Assembly (NCBI GenBank): GCA_026625165.1
Contig: CP112999.1
Span: 1,426,001-1,490,000, forward strand
DNA length: 64,000 bases
Direction of reading: 5' to 3'
DNA from: Methanoregula sp.
GTDB lineage: Archaea > Halobacteriota > Methanomicrobia > Methanomicrobiales > Methanospirillaceae
Part shown: piece after piece, positions 15,452 to 23,500 of the stretch
How positions within the stretch are numbered: position 1 is the first letter of the stretch
Layout: each line of letters begins with the position of its first letter
Made by a program: the position numbers and the translations under genes
The notes under the pieces: generated by a model
What the model saw: the letters and a program-made list of their open reading frames with translations, nothing else
The model's database searches: none
Told to the model about the DNA's origin: nothing

Positions 15452-15835
15452 ATGAGACCAACAACACAAGAAGATGTGACCTTCGAGCACATAGGGGCTG
15501 CGCGCCTCTACAACGGCTCGGTCCGTATCGATGTCAAGACCATGCAGGCGGTTATCCCCGCCGGTGAGATCCGCAGGCTCGAAGAACGCTGGCCCGCGAC
15601 GGTCTACGACATCTCGGACGTAATGAAGAACGTGGACGCGGCCCCGGTCGGGAAGGCATGGATCACCCGGTCCGGCAAAGCGGTGATGATCCTCATCAAC
15701 GATGTGCAGTATGTCTCCCCGCTCGCACAGGTAAAAGGCATGCTCAAGGGGGAGCGGAAATATGCGAATGTCTCGGCCATGCGCAAGGCCCGGACTCTCA
15801 CAGCCTCACCCGGGCCGGAAGGGGTGCCCGCATGA
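15452..15835 (+). CDS. Hypothetical protein encoded before ArdC
   Basis: A 127-residue protein of unrecognised family. It has a beta-rich N-terminal half (GAARLYNGSVRIDVKTMQAVIPAGEIRRLEERW) and a second segment (GKAWITRSGKAVMILINDVQYVSPLAQVKGML) reminiscent of small beta-barrel or single-strand-binding folds, then a basic C-terminus. The start is set by GGTGA 8 nt upstream. Its stop overlaps the ArdC start by ATGA, so the two are translationally coupled, and a role with ArdC on transferred DNA is plausible. Confidence 0.65.
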   Translation: MRPTTQEDVTFEHIGAARLYNGSVRIDVKTMQAVIPAGEIRRLEERWPATVYDISDVMKNVDAAPVGKAWITRSGKAVMILINDVQYVSPLAQVKGMLKGERKYANVSAMRKARTLTASPGPEGVPA

Positions 15836-16743
15836 AGGCCGCCGATGTGAAAGCACAGATCAACGAGCGGATCATCAAGGCGCTCGCCGAAGGAAAGATC
15901 CCCTGGCTGAAACCGTGGACGGAGAACGGCCCGCGCAACCTCTTCAGCGGCAGGGCATACACCGGGCTGAACCGGTTGATCCTCGGGCTCATCCCCTATC
16001 CTCTCCCCTTTTGGGCAACCTACCGCCAGTATCTCGCCGCAGGGCTGCAGGTCCAGCGGGGAGAGCACGGATTCGGGATCATCTACGCAGGCCGGACGGT
16101 CAAGACCGAGACGGCGACCGATGAGAATGGCGAGGAGACCGAGAACAAGAAACAGATCCGGTTCCTCAAAGCCTTCGTGGTCTTCAATGTCGCCCAGACC
16201 GATTACAAGGAGAGGGGCTACAAACTCCCCGAGGTAAAGGACAAACCGCAACTCCTCGGCTGCAATGCCGTCATCCAGGGCTATACCGGCCGGGAAAAGA
16301 TCCCCGTCACCGCAGGCGACCGGGCCGCATACAGTCCGGGGACGGATGCGATCACCTGCCCGGAGATCGGCCGGTTCAGGACCTCCGAGCACTATTACGC
16401 GACGATGTTCCATGAGTGCATTCATTCGACCGGGCCCCGGCTGAACAGGTTCAGGCGCACCGATCCGGTCTGCTTCGGCTCCGACACTTACGGCCGGGAG
16501 GAACTGGTCGCCGAGATCGGGAGCGCCTACCTTGCGGCCCTCACCGGGATCGACTCCTCGGCCGTGATCCGCAATCAGGCAGCCTACCTCCAGAACTGGG
16601 CAGCCGCGATCAAGGCCGATGCCGATCTCGTGATGTATGCGGCGGGCCGGGCAGAGAAGGCAGCGGATTTCATGATCGGGGCCCCGGCCCCGGTCCCTGC
16701 CGGGGCAAGCGGGACAGATGCAGCGGGAGGGGCAACGGCATGA
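15832..16743 (+). CDS. ardC: ArdC-like antirestriction / polyvalent metalloprotein
   Basis: A 303-residue protein of normal ArdC length. The N-terminal domain (MKAADVKAQINERIIKALAEG, then PWLKPW and NLFSGRAYTGLNRLIL) is the ArdC single-strand DNA-binding domain. The C-terminal metallopeptidase-like domain has MFHECIHST with His194-Glu195-x2-His198 and a further acidic ligand in REELVAEIGSAYL (near 223-229). ArdC proteins travel on plasmids and phages and protect incoming DNA from restriction. It is coupled by ATGA overlaps to genes on both sides. Its presence marks this interval as a mobile or once-mobile element, about 11 kb from a restriction-modification system. Confidence 0.85.
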   Translation: MKAADVKAQINERIIKALAEGKIPWLKPWTENGPRNLFSGRAYTGLNRLILGLIPYPLPFWATYRQYLAAGLQVQRGEHGFGIIYAGRTVKTETATDENGEETENKKQIRFLKAFVVFNVAQTDYKERGYKLPEVKDKPQLLGCNAVIQGYTGREKIPVTAGDRAAYSPGTDAITCPEIGRFRTSEHYYATMFHECIHSTGPRLNRFRRTDPVCFGSDTYGREELVAEIGSAYLAALTGIDSSAVIRNQAAYLQNWAAAIKADADLVMYAAGRAEKAADFMIGAPAPVPAGASGTDAAGGATA

Positions 16744-17012
16744 TTAAAACCATTTTTGATGCCATGCCGGTCAAGGTCCTCGAAGAACTCGAACGCATCG
16801 AGACCGCGATCCCTGACATGGAGCACAGGGCATTTGTGCTGCAGGCCAATGCGCAGGATCTCCGCATGCAACACGATGAGATCATCGCATCGTGGAGGGC
16901 ACGGGCCGAGCGGGAAGGGCTCGACAACCTGATCGCGGAACGGCAACGGCTGGAGATGATCGCATGGGCCTGCGATCCCCTGCCAGCAGGGATCCGCACA
17001 GCGGGGCCGTGA
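16740..17012 (+). CDS. Hypothetical helical protein encoded after ArdC
   Basis: A 90-residue protein whose ATG overlaps the ArdC stop (ATGA). The sequence is mostly helical with heptad-like spacing (KVLEELERIETAIPDMEHRAFVLQANAQDLRMQ, ARAEREGLDNLIAERQRLEMIAW), so a coiled coil is likely. I do not recognise the family. Operon position ties it to ArdC. Confidence 0.6.
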   Translation: MIKTIFDAMPVKVLEELERIETAIPDMEHRAFVLQANAQDLRMQHDEIIASWRARAEREGLDNLIAERQRLEMIAWACDPLPAGIRTAGP

Positions 17013-17021
17013 GGCGATGGC

Positions 17022-17147
17022 ATGCGGATCAGCAACAAGATGCTCAAGCAGCACCGGCGCAACCAGATGACGCTTCCCGGGATGCTGAAAAGCCTGTGGC
17101 GCTGGCTGCGGATGGGCCTGAAAAGAGTCTACCTGCGCTATGTCTGA
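17022..17147 (+). CDS. Small basic protein, last gene of the ArdC operon
   Basis: The 41-residue frame MRISNKMLKQHRRNQ starts 9 nt after the preceding stop with GAGG at 17011-17014 as ribosome binding site. The product is rich in Lys/Arg with interspersed Trp and Leu (KSLWRWLRMGLKRVYLRYV), an amphipathic basic helix that could bind nucleic acid or membrane. It is short and unconfirmed. Confidence 0.4.
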   Translation: MRISNKMLKQHRRNQMTLPGMLKSLWRWLRMGLKRVYLRYV

Positions 17148-17493
17148 ATGGTGGCCCGGACAGGGACACCATGAGACCAATCAAAGAGCCCTGCCGGGTT
17201 AGTACACTATCGACGCCCGGCAATATCTTTCTTGGCAACGTCGGCCCGCCCGGCCTGCCTGCGACGGGCCGCGATCCCGCGTCCCGTACCCGCGTCAGGC
17301 CCGCCCGCCCATCGGTTCATCGGGGCCTGCTGTACGCTCGTCGCGTCTGCGGACTCGTCCCTACGGACTCGTCTCCGGCCGCTCCTCGCTGCCTCTCACT
17401 GATCCCGCGGACGGGCGGAGGGACGAGCACGGCCGCATGCTCCCAGAAGGGAGCCTCTCGCAATAATCAGCGAAGCCTCAGCTGAGCTGGCCC
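17148..17493. other. GC-rich gene-free stretch downstream of the ArdC operon
   Basis: No supported gene. The sequence is GC-rich with CGGGCGGG/CCCGCCCG-type complementary words and CTACGGACTCGTC repeats. A CACCATGAGACCAA word at 17169 repeats the start region of the 15452 gene, but the frame that follows has no ribosome binding site and runs into repeat sequence, so I do not call a gene. Confidence 0.4.
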
Positions 17494-17766
17494 GGCCGCA
17501 GCGGCCCGAGCGAGCGGATGCGAGCGAGTCACTGAGCGTACTACATGCAAGGATTAACAGCGACGAACACGATGCGGAGCATGGTGTGAGGAGCGGGCCG
17601 GGGCAGCAAGCCCTGAAGCGAGCGAAGCGAGTGAAGGGGTGCGTCTCCGTCTGCCCGATCAACCGGGAAGAGCAGCGAGGTGATGTGAAGCGAGAACGAG
17701 CGAGCGCGGATTTGTTGGTTGTGCGCCCGCGAGGATTCGCGAATATGACCGAGTGTCAGTATATCA
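17494..17766 (-). repeat. Dispersed intergenic repeat, copy D (inverted)
   Basis: Read on the minus strand it begins GATATACTGACACTCGGTCAT, continues through CAACAAATCCGCGCTCGCTC, CACATCACCTCGCTGCTCTT and CCTTGCATGTAGTACGCTCA, and ends CTCGGGCCGCTGCGGCC. It matches copy B closely but replaces part of the centre by CGGGCAGACGGAGACGCACC and a CACTCGCTTCGCTCGCTTC stretch. Copies B and D form an inverted pair around 7 kb. Confidence 0.8.
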
Positions 17767-17779
17767 GCGAGGGAGGCCC

Positions 17780-17811
17780 CGGTTACAGGGCGTCGGTGAC
17801 GACCTGTCGCG
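17780..17811 (+). repeat. 32-bp direct repeat, right copy flanking the ArdC cassette
   Basis: CGGTTACAGGGCGTCGGTGA plus the CGACCTGTCGCG ending, 30 of 32 identical to 15276-15307 and in the same orientation. The two copies are 2.5 kb apart and enclose the whole ArdC operon. Confidence 0.55.
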
Positions 17812-18232
17812 GGCCGACCGAAGCGCCCTGGACACCGAAGGTCTTTGCAGGGCCCGGGGGTAAGTCTAGGGAAGCCCACGCGGCAAGGGGCGGGGCCCCG
17901 TTAAGCGTTCCGTAAAACGTCCGAAATGACACCCTGTTCTGAATGACCGGAAGAAGTTTAAAATTGCAGAGCGTATAGTAAAACAAGTAATCACTATCGC
18001 GAAATTTCCTCAAAAGCGCGATTAGTGTCGGATTTGAACATAAAGTCCCAAATCACGGCTGGGGCTTAAACTAAAATCAGATGTTTCTGAATGCGGTACC
18101 TGTTGAGGCCAATTTCTCTCTAATCCCTTTTTCCCGTAATCTGCTTCACCCAAGCCAACCTTCCTAATTTATATCCTCGTCCGGTATTCAGGGTAGATTA
18201 TTTCCGCTTGACAGAACAACATTTTCTTATAC
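17812..18232 (+). promoter_or_regulatory. Composition boundary and promoter of the glycan locus
   Basis: No gene is seen. Base composition changes sharply near 17930 from GC-rich repeat sequence to AT-rich DNA, the left edge of the glycan locus. AATTTATAT (18166-18174) is a TATA box that would start transcription near 18200, leaving a leader of about 35 bases before the ATG at 18233. Confidence 0.45.
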
Positions 18233-18634
18233 ATGATCTTTGAAAAATTGCCACGTGTAAAGCATGTGCGGGATGATGGCTGGCTGTGTGAGCTGATCTC
18301 CATGAACTATCATGACCAGCCTTTTTCTGATATTCATTCCTACATCGTATCTATAGTTCCACACCAGACAAGGGCAAACCACTACCATAAAAAAAAAGAG
18401 GAATGGATTGCTCCTGCAGCAGGAAAAATTGAGATCGCTCTTGAAGATATCCGCTCCAAAGAAACTCAACAGATTGTGCTGGATACAAAAACAAAAGATT
18501 ATTCAATAATTCATATCCCTCCTTTTATTGCACACTCAATCAAGAACACCGGGAACTGCGAAGCAAGCATTATCGTGTTCAGCAAAACCCCTGAAGATAA
18601 AAATGATACCATTCCCTACGAGGTCAAGGAATGA
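18233..18634 (+). CDS. Cupin protein of sugar ketoisomerase/WxcM type
   Basis: A 133-residue single cupin. The N-terminus (RVKHVRDDGWLCELISM) and the motif NHYHKKKEEW (residues 49-58), followed by DYSIIHIPPFIAHSIKNTG, resemble WxcM/FdtA-like and RmlC-like sugar-nucleotide cupins. It is the first gene of a unit in which its stop overlaps the aminotransferase start by ATGA. A role as isomerase or epimerase acting on the 4-keto sugar that the aminotransferase uses is likely; the exact reaction is open. Confidence 0.65.
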   Translation: MIFEKLPRVKHVRDDGWLCELISMNYHDQPFSDIHSYIVSIVPHQTRANHYHKKKEEWIAPAAGKIEIALEDIRSKETQQIVLDTKTKDYSIIHIPPFIAHSIKNTGNCEASIIVFSKTPEDKNDTIPYEVKE

Positions 18635-19752
18635 TCCCTTACGGACACCAATCGATTGAACAGGATGATATCGATGCAGTTGTCAGGGTCTTGAAAAGTG
18701 ACTGGCTGACTACAGGACCGGCAGTGGATGAATTTGAAAAAAAACTCTGTTCATATACCAAGGGGAAATATGCAGTTGCCGTCAATAGCGGGACAAGCGC
18801 GCTCGATGTTGCAGTCCAGGCACTGCAAATCCCACAGGGATCTGAAGTAATTTCGACCCCATTCACATTTGCTGCGACAAACAATGCCTTGCTTTACAAC
18901 GGTCTGAAGCCAGTGTTTGCGGATATCCGGAAAGATACACACAACATAGATCCTGACTGTATTCGCAAAAAGATTACCCCCAAGACAAAAGCGATTATTT
19001 TTGTCGATTTTGCAGGACACCCATGTGACATTGACCAGATACAGGAGATCGCACAGGAACACGATCTCTGTCTTATCGATGATGCCTGCCATGCTCTTGG
19101 TGCATCATATCATGGTAAAAAGGCCGGCACATTTGCAGATGTCAATGTATTCAGTTTCCACCCGGTGAAAGCGATTACCACCGGTGAAGGGGGTGCAATA
19201 CTGACGGATAATCCTGATCTTGCTGAACGGATGCACCTGTTAAGAAGTCATGGCAAAAAAGACTTCAAGGAGCAGGAGAATGAGGAGCAGGCCTGGAAAT
19301 ATGATATGGTCCTCCTTGGGAAAAATTACCGGATGAATGATATTCAGGCAGCTCTTGGCATATCTCAGTTGGCTAAACTTGACCGGTTCATTAAGAGAAG
19401 AAATGAACTTGCATCCCGTTATAACAAATTACTCAAAGAAATTTCATTCATTGATCTGCCGGAAATAAAAGAGGGAGTTATCCATGCATGGCACCTTTAT
19501 ACAATTTTACTCAATAGTGTCGACAGGGACACGTTTTTCAGATTCATGAGGAGAAATGGAATCGGCGTGAATGTCCATTACATCCCGACATACCGGCTCA
19601 CGTATTACCAGAAACTACTCCATACAAATCCGAAAAAATTCCCGGTTTGTGAAGACGTATTTCACCGGATTATCACCTTACCATTATATCCTGGCATGAA
19701 TGAGGATTCGCTTGAATATGTGACCGAAAGAATTCGCACGTTCAAACTATAA
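18631..19752 (+). CDS. pseC: PLP-dependent sugar aminotransferase, PseC-like
   Basis: A 373-residue DegT/DnrJ/EryC1 aminotransferase. The start MIPYGHQSIEQDDIDAVV with LKSDWLTTGP is characteristic of PseC, which transaminates UDP-2-acetamido-2,6-dideoxy-4-keto-altrose at C4. The PLP Lys is Lys180 in FHPVKAITTGEGG, Asp150/151 in LIDDACHALGA contact the pyridine nitrogen, and SGTSAL (53-58) binds phosphate. Its PseB, PseG, PseI and CMP-transfer partners lie elsewhere in the window. It is translationally coupled to the preceding cupin. The tail runs 38 nt short of the convergent radical SAM gene. Confidence 0.8.
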   Translation: MIPYGHQSIEQDDIDAVVRVLKSDWLTTGPAVDEFEKKLCSYTKGKYAVAVNSGTSALDVAVQALQIPQGSEVISTPFTFAATNNALLYNGLKPVFADIRKDTHNIDPDCIRKKITPKTKAIIFVDFAGHPCDIDQIQEIAQEHDLCLIDDACHALGASYHGKKAGTFADVNVFSFHPVKAITTGEGGAILTDNPDLAERMHLLRSHGKKDFKEQENEEQAWKYDMVLLGKNYRMNDIQAALGISQLAKLDRFIKRRNELASRYNKLLKEISFIDLPEIKEGVIHAWHLYTILLNSVDRDTFFRFMRRNGIGVNVHYIPTYRLTYYQKLLHTNPKKFPVCEDVFHRIITLPLYPGMNEDSLEYVTERIRTFKL

Positions 19753-19790
19753 ATTTACGGACTGATAGATATTTTAAAAGTCAAAGAAAT

Positions 19791-21320
19791 TTATCCGTCT
19801 GAAGAGATCTTCACCGTCCCTTTTTTATTGAGTTCATAATCAATAGTTGCTTTCCTGTACATTGGGATTATTTTCCCCAGAAACCTGCGCAGATCGAAAT
19901 ATCCATTATATAAAAATGGGACAAGCCTATGATGCACTATCGCCCGGATTATCGGAATATGATAATTACTATCAATTTGTCTCTTGTTATCCTCAAGGGC
20001 ATTTTCAACCACGATTTTCATCATTTTCACAATAACATCTGGATATGGGGTGAAATTGATGCTCAGTTTCACCGCGTCTCGATCTGATATAAAATCAAGA
20101 TAGGCATCCTCGTTTCTGATCAGCCCGTTTTCAATACACCAGCGGAACAGTCTTGACCCCGGGTATGGAGTGGTGATAAATACTGCACTATCGGTGATGC
20201 GAGCGTCCCTGATTGCATTTATTGTATCTGCAATCGTTTCACGCGTCTCACCAGGACTGCCAACCATGAAAGAGCATGCAGGAGTAATATCTGAAGCACC
20301 AATTAGTGAATAAGCACGGATATTAATATCCCGGGTCATGCGTTTACCCAAGATATTGAGAATATAATCGTTGCCGGATTCAAATCCGTATCCCAAGGTG
20401 AAGCAGTTGGAATTTTCCAGAATTTGGATCAGTTCCGGAGTGATGTAATCTGCTCGGGTGGAACACTGGAAATATGCATCAGGAAAATTACTGTTCATTG
20501 CCTCAACGAATTCCTTAGCCTGTTTTGTATTGAATAGGAAGAGGTCCTCCCCCATCTGGAATATTCTCACACCATAGGTGTTGTAAAGGACCTCAATATT
20601 TTTCATGATATAGTCAATTGAATGAACGTGGAAGCCCTTGTGCTCAAATTCATGAACACAGAATGAACAATGATCAGTGCATCCTCTCGCACCGATAACG
20701 ACCAGCGCCCGCATCGGAGGGGAGGTTTTCTTTGTTTTTTTCAGGAATGCATCCAGCTTTGGGAATTTTTTGGTGACCGTGACATAATATTTCATATCAA
20801 CAAGATCATAGGCCGGAAGTGGAATTTCATCGATTTTTTTGAAAAAAAGATCTCCGGGATTTGAAATAATTTCTCCATTTCTTTTATAAGACAAGGCAGG
20901 GATTTTTCCAACAGGGAATTCACCTGATAGATGATCAACCAGACCTGCTATTTTCAGTTCACCATATCCGGTAATTACATAATCCACCCCGACATGGTTC
21001 AGAAGCAGGTTAACATTATCAAGAGCGATATGCCCCCCAATGACAACCGGAACTGACGGGAATGACTGTTTTAAACCTTTTACCAGTTTTTTTACAAAAC
21101 GGTACGCGGTAATGATCGCACTGACCCCGATTAAATCCGGATTAAATATTTTCAGTTCTTTAATTGTACTCTCATTTGACTGACGGGTTTTTGCAATATC
21201 GATTATTTTTATTGTATGACCCAGATTTCTAAGGTGCGATGCCAGGTACATGATACCAAGCGGAGGAATGTAGTTTGGGGCATAGGTGCGAGAGGGGGTG
21301 CTGATGAGAACAATTTTCAT
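19791..21320 (-). CDS. B12-binding-domain radical SAM protein
   Basis: A 509-residue protein. Residues 1-140 form a cobalamin-binding Rossmann domain (VLISTPSR, PPLGIMYLASHLRNLGH, NPDLIGVSAI, VIGGHIAL). The radical SAM core follows with Cys214-x3-Cys218-x2-Cys221 (GCTDHCSFC). A C-terminal region of 120 residues is of unknown fold. The B12 domain lacks the DxHxxG signature, as in many class B enzymes. Such enzymes methylate or rearrange unactivated carbons in lipids, sugars or natural products. The gene is monocistronic, convergent with pseC. Its place in a glycan locus suggests modification of the glycan or its lipid carrier. Confidence 0.8.
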   Translation of the reverse strand: MKIVLISTPSRTYAPNYIPPLGIMYLASHLRNLGHTIKIIDIAKTRQSNESTIKELKIFNPDLIGVSAIITAYRFVKKLVKGLKQSFPSVPVVIGGHIALDNVNLLLNHVGVDYVITGYGELKIAGLVDHLSGEFPVGKIPALSYKRNGEIISNPGDLFFKKIDEIPLPAYDLVDMKYYVTVTKKFPKLDAFLKKTKKTSPPMRALVVIGARGCTDHCSFCVHEFEHKGFHVHSIDYIMKNIEVLYNTYGVRIFQMGEDLFLFNTKQAKEFVEAMNSNFPDAYFQCSTRADYITPELIQILENSNCFTLGYGFESGNDYILNILGKRMTRDINIRAYSLIGASDITPACSFMVGSPGETRETIADTINAIRDARITDSAVFITTPYPGSRLFRWCIENGLIRNEDAYLDFISDRDAVKLSINFTPYPDVIVKMMKIVVENALEDNKRQIDSNYHIPIIRAIVHHRLVPFLYNGYFDLRRFLGKIIPMYRKATIDYELNKKGTVKISSDG

Positions 21321-21605
21321 TAAATGATATTATCGTGCCAGCGTATACCTTTTTTTGGTTTTTCAACCCGGGCATCAGCAGTTTCAACCTGCTCGAAAAT
21401 CATGAATATAAAATTTGAAAAACAATACTCCGCTGATGACCGGCTCTGAATCCATGCCATATCCATTATTTAATTAGTCAACAGGTTTAATAGTAAAACA
21501 ATACGTCAGCACCACATACCCGCTTGCTGTATTCCTGACGGTTGCCATGAACCTGAGTATTGAATCAGAAACATTTTGAAATAATCAAAACAAACGGGAT
21601 GCCGG

Positions 21606-23405
21606 ATGGATACTGATCAGAAATCGTTTTCTGTAATCTGGTATTTTCTTTCACCAAATAAGTTGAGGTTATTCGGTCTTTTCATTATCGGAATAATCGC
21701 TGCCCTGTTAGAGTTTGTCAATATCGCCCTGCTCTACCCGATGCTCTCGATCAGCACAAACCAGCCGTTCCCGCAGGATAGCTTAATATTCAGGGCTCTT
21801 TTCATTTTGGATAGCGTATTTGCGTATATACTTCCCGTCAGGGACCAGCTGGTCGAGATTTGTATTCTATTCATAATTTTTGCAATATTTTCATGGCTGG
21901 TTGGCCTACTCTATATAAAGTACTCATCAAACCTGATCGCCGATATCACGGTAAATACAAAGACACAGGTGTTCAACTCGATCATTGATGCCGATTACCA
22001 GTATTTTGTTGATCACAAGCAGGGCGATATCATATTCAAGACGCACCGTGCTCCGGCTTATGTTAGTGAGGTACTGAGCAACCTGACAAAACTGTCAATC
22101 GATATCCTCCTTTCAGTCTCCACATTCCTCCTGCTCGTATCGATCTCGTGGAAAGGGGCCTTTGTGCTTCTTATCGGTGGCGTCATCTATTATTTATTTA
22201 CCCGATATCTGAGTTTGAAAATTTCTTATCTGACCGGGCAGGGGAGGTATATTCTTGGCCAGAGAGAGACGGTGATCCTGAACGAATCGATTTCCGGCTC
22301 TAAACAGATCAAGGCATTTGATGTCACGGGAGTCTGGAAGAACCAGTTTAAGGAGACATTAACAGATTTTTACAACCTGTGGAAAAAAGATTATTTCTGG
22401 TCGCAGATCCCATCGATTACACTGTATTTTTTAATTTTTTTTACCATCGGTGGTGTAATAATTATTATCAAGATCTACTATACGTATGCATTCATTGATT
22501 ACCTGCCCCTGTTGGGCACATTTTCATTAGCAGTGCTCAAATTATTGCCACGAGTTGCGAATTTTGGCAATTACCAGATGGGGATCATGGGTGCCCTTCC
22601 GAACCTGGTTGAAGTGAAAAAGGTTCTGGAGGATCAGTCATATTTTACAATTAAAAACGGCAAGCGCCCGTTCAGTCAAAAAAACCCCGGTATTATTTTT
22701 AATGATGTCAGTTTCAGCCATAAGAACAGGGATGAAATATTCAAGGGATTGCACCTCTCCATTGAGCCAGGTAAAACCACGGCGGTTGTTGGTCCTTCCG
22801 GTTCCGGCAAATCGACCCTGATAGATCTCCTCTTACGGTTATATGACGTTGATGCCGGGGCGATCACAATTGACAATATCAATATCAAGGATTATGACCT
22901 GCATTCTCTGCGGGGAAAAATCGGGTTCGTCAGTCAGGAGACCTTCATATATAACGCGAGCGTGAAGGACAACATCACCTTTGGACAGGAATACAAGGAT
23001 GATGAAATCATACAAGCCTCACGCCTTGCCAATGCTTATGAATTTATCCAGCAATTGCCTGAAAAGTTTGACACGCTGGTCGGGGACAGGGGCGTAAAAT
23101 TATCCGGTGGCGAGCGACAGAGAATTGCAATCGCCCGTGCAATGATCAGGGATCCGGAAATATTAATTCTCGATGAAGCCACAAGTTCGCTCGATAACGT
23201 GTCTGAAAAGGTAGTACAGGATGCCATCAACAACGTGGCAAAAAAATGCACTACAATAATCGTCGCTCACCGGCTCTCGACAGTAAAAGATGCAGATATT
23301 ATTTACGTTCTTGAAAATGGCAGGATTGCAGAGAGTGGGACACATGATGCCCTGATGAGCAATAAAGGAAAATACTGGGAGTTATATACCCGACAGGTTG
23401 AATGA
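21606..23405 (+). CDS. ABC exporter (fused membrane and ATPase domains), probable glycan flippase
   Basis: A 599-residue half transporter of the MsbA/PglK type. Six membrane helices occupy residues 20-300. The ATPase domain has Walker A GPSGSGKST (396-404), the Q-loop in VSQETFIYNASV, signature LSGGERQ (499-505), Walker B ILILDEATSSLD and H-loop IVAHRLST. It works as a homodimer in the cytoplasmic membrane. In this setting it most likely flips a lipid-linked oligosaccharide, like PglK of the Campylobacter N-glycosylation pathway; this substrate is inferred from context. Confidence 0.85.
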   Translation: MDTDQKSFSVIWYFLSPNKLRLFGLFIIGIIAALLEFVNIALLYPMLSISTNQPFPQDSLIFRALFILDSVFAYILPVRDQLVEICILFIIFAIFSWLVGLLYIKYSSNLIADITVNTKTQVFNSIIDADYQYFVDHKQGDIIFKTHRAPAYVSEVLSNLTKLSIDILLSVSTFLLLVSISWKGAFVLLIGGVIYYLFTRYLSLKISYLTGQGRYILGQRETVILNESISGSKQIKAFDVTGVWKNQFKETLTDFYNLWKKDYFWSQIPSITLYFLIFFTIGGVIIIIKIYYTYAFIDYLPLLGTFSLAVLKLLPRVANFGNYQMGIMGALPNLVEVKKVLEDQSYFTIKNGKRPFSQKNPGIIFNDVSFSHKNRDEIFKGLHLSIEPGKTTAVVGPSGSGKSTLIDLLLRLYDVDAGAITIDNINIKDYDLHSLRGKIGFVSQETFIYNASVKDNITFGQEYKDDEIIQASRLANAYEFIQQLPEKFDTLVGDRGVKLSGGERQRIAIARAMIRDPEILILDEATSSLDNVSEKVVQDAINNVAKKCTTIIVAHRLSTVKDADIIYVLENGRIAESGTHDALMSNKGKYWELYTRQVE

Positions 23406-23500
23406 GGATAAAATGGAAAAAACGAATGATAATTGTCCATCAGGTCTTTATCTGAGAGTGAAGATTACCATAGAGAGATAGATACCGCGTGAAATTACCT

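Noticed and set aside
8821-17766. Dispersed repeats considered as CRISPR or insertion sequences
   Set aside because: No regular spacers, no transposase frame and no terminal inverted repeats with target duplications were seen.
16892-17915. Open frames on both strands downstream of the ArdC operon
   Set aside because: They cross repeat copy D and the 32-bp repeat; low-complexity Arg/Pro/Ser-rich products and no start signals.
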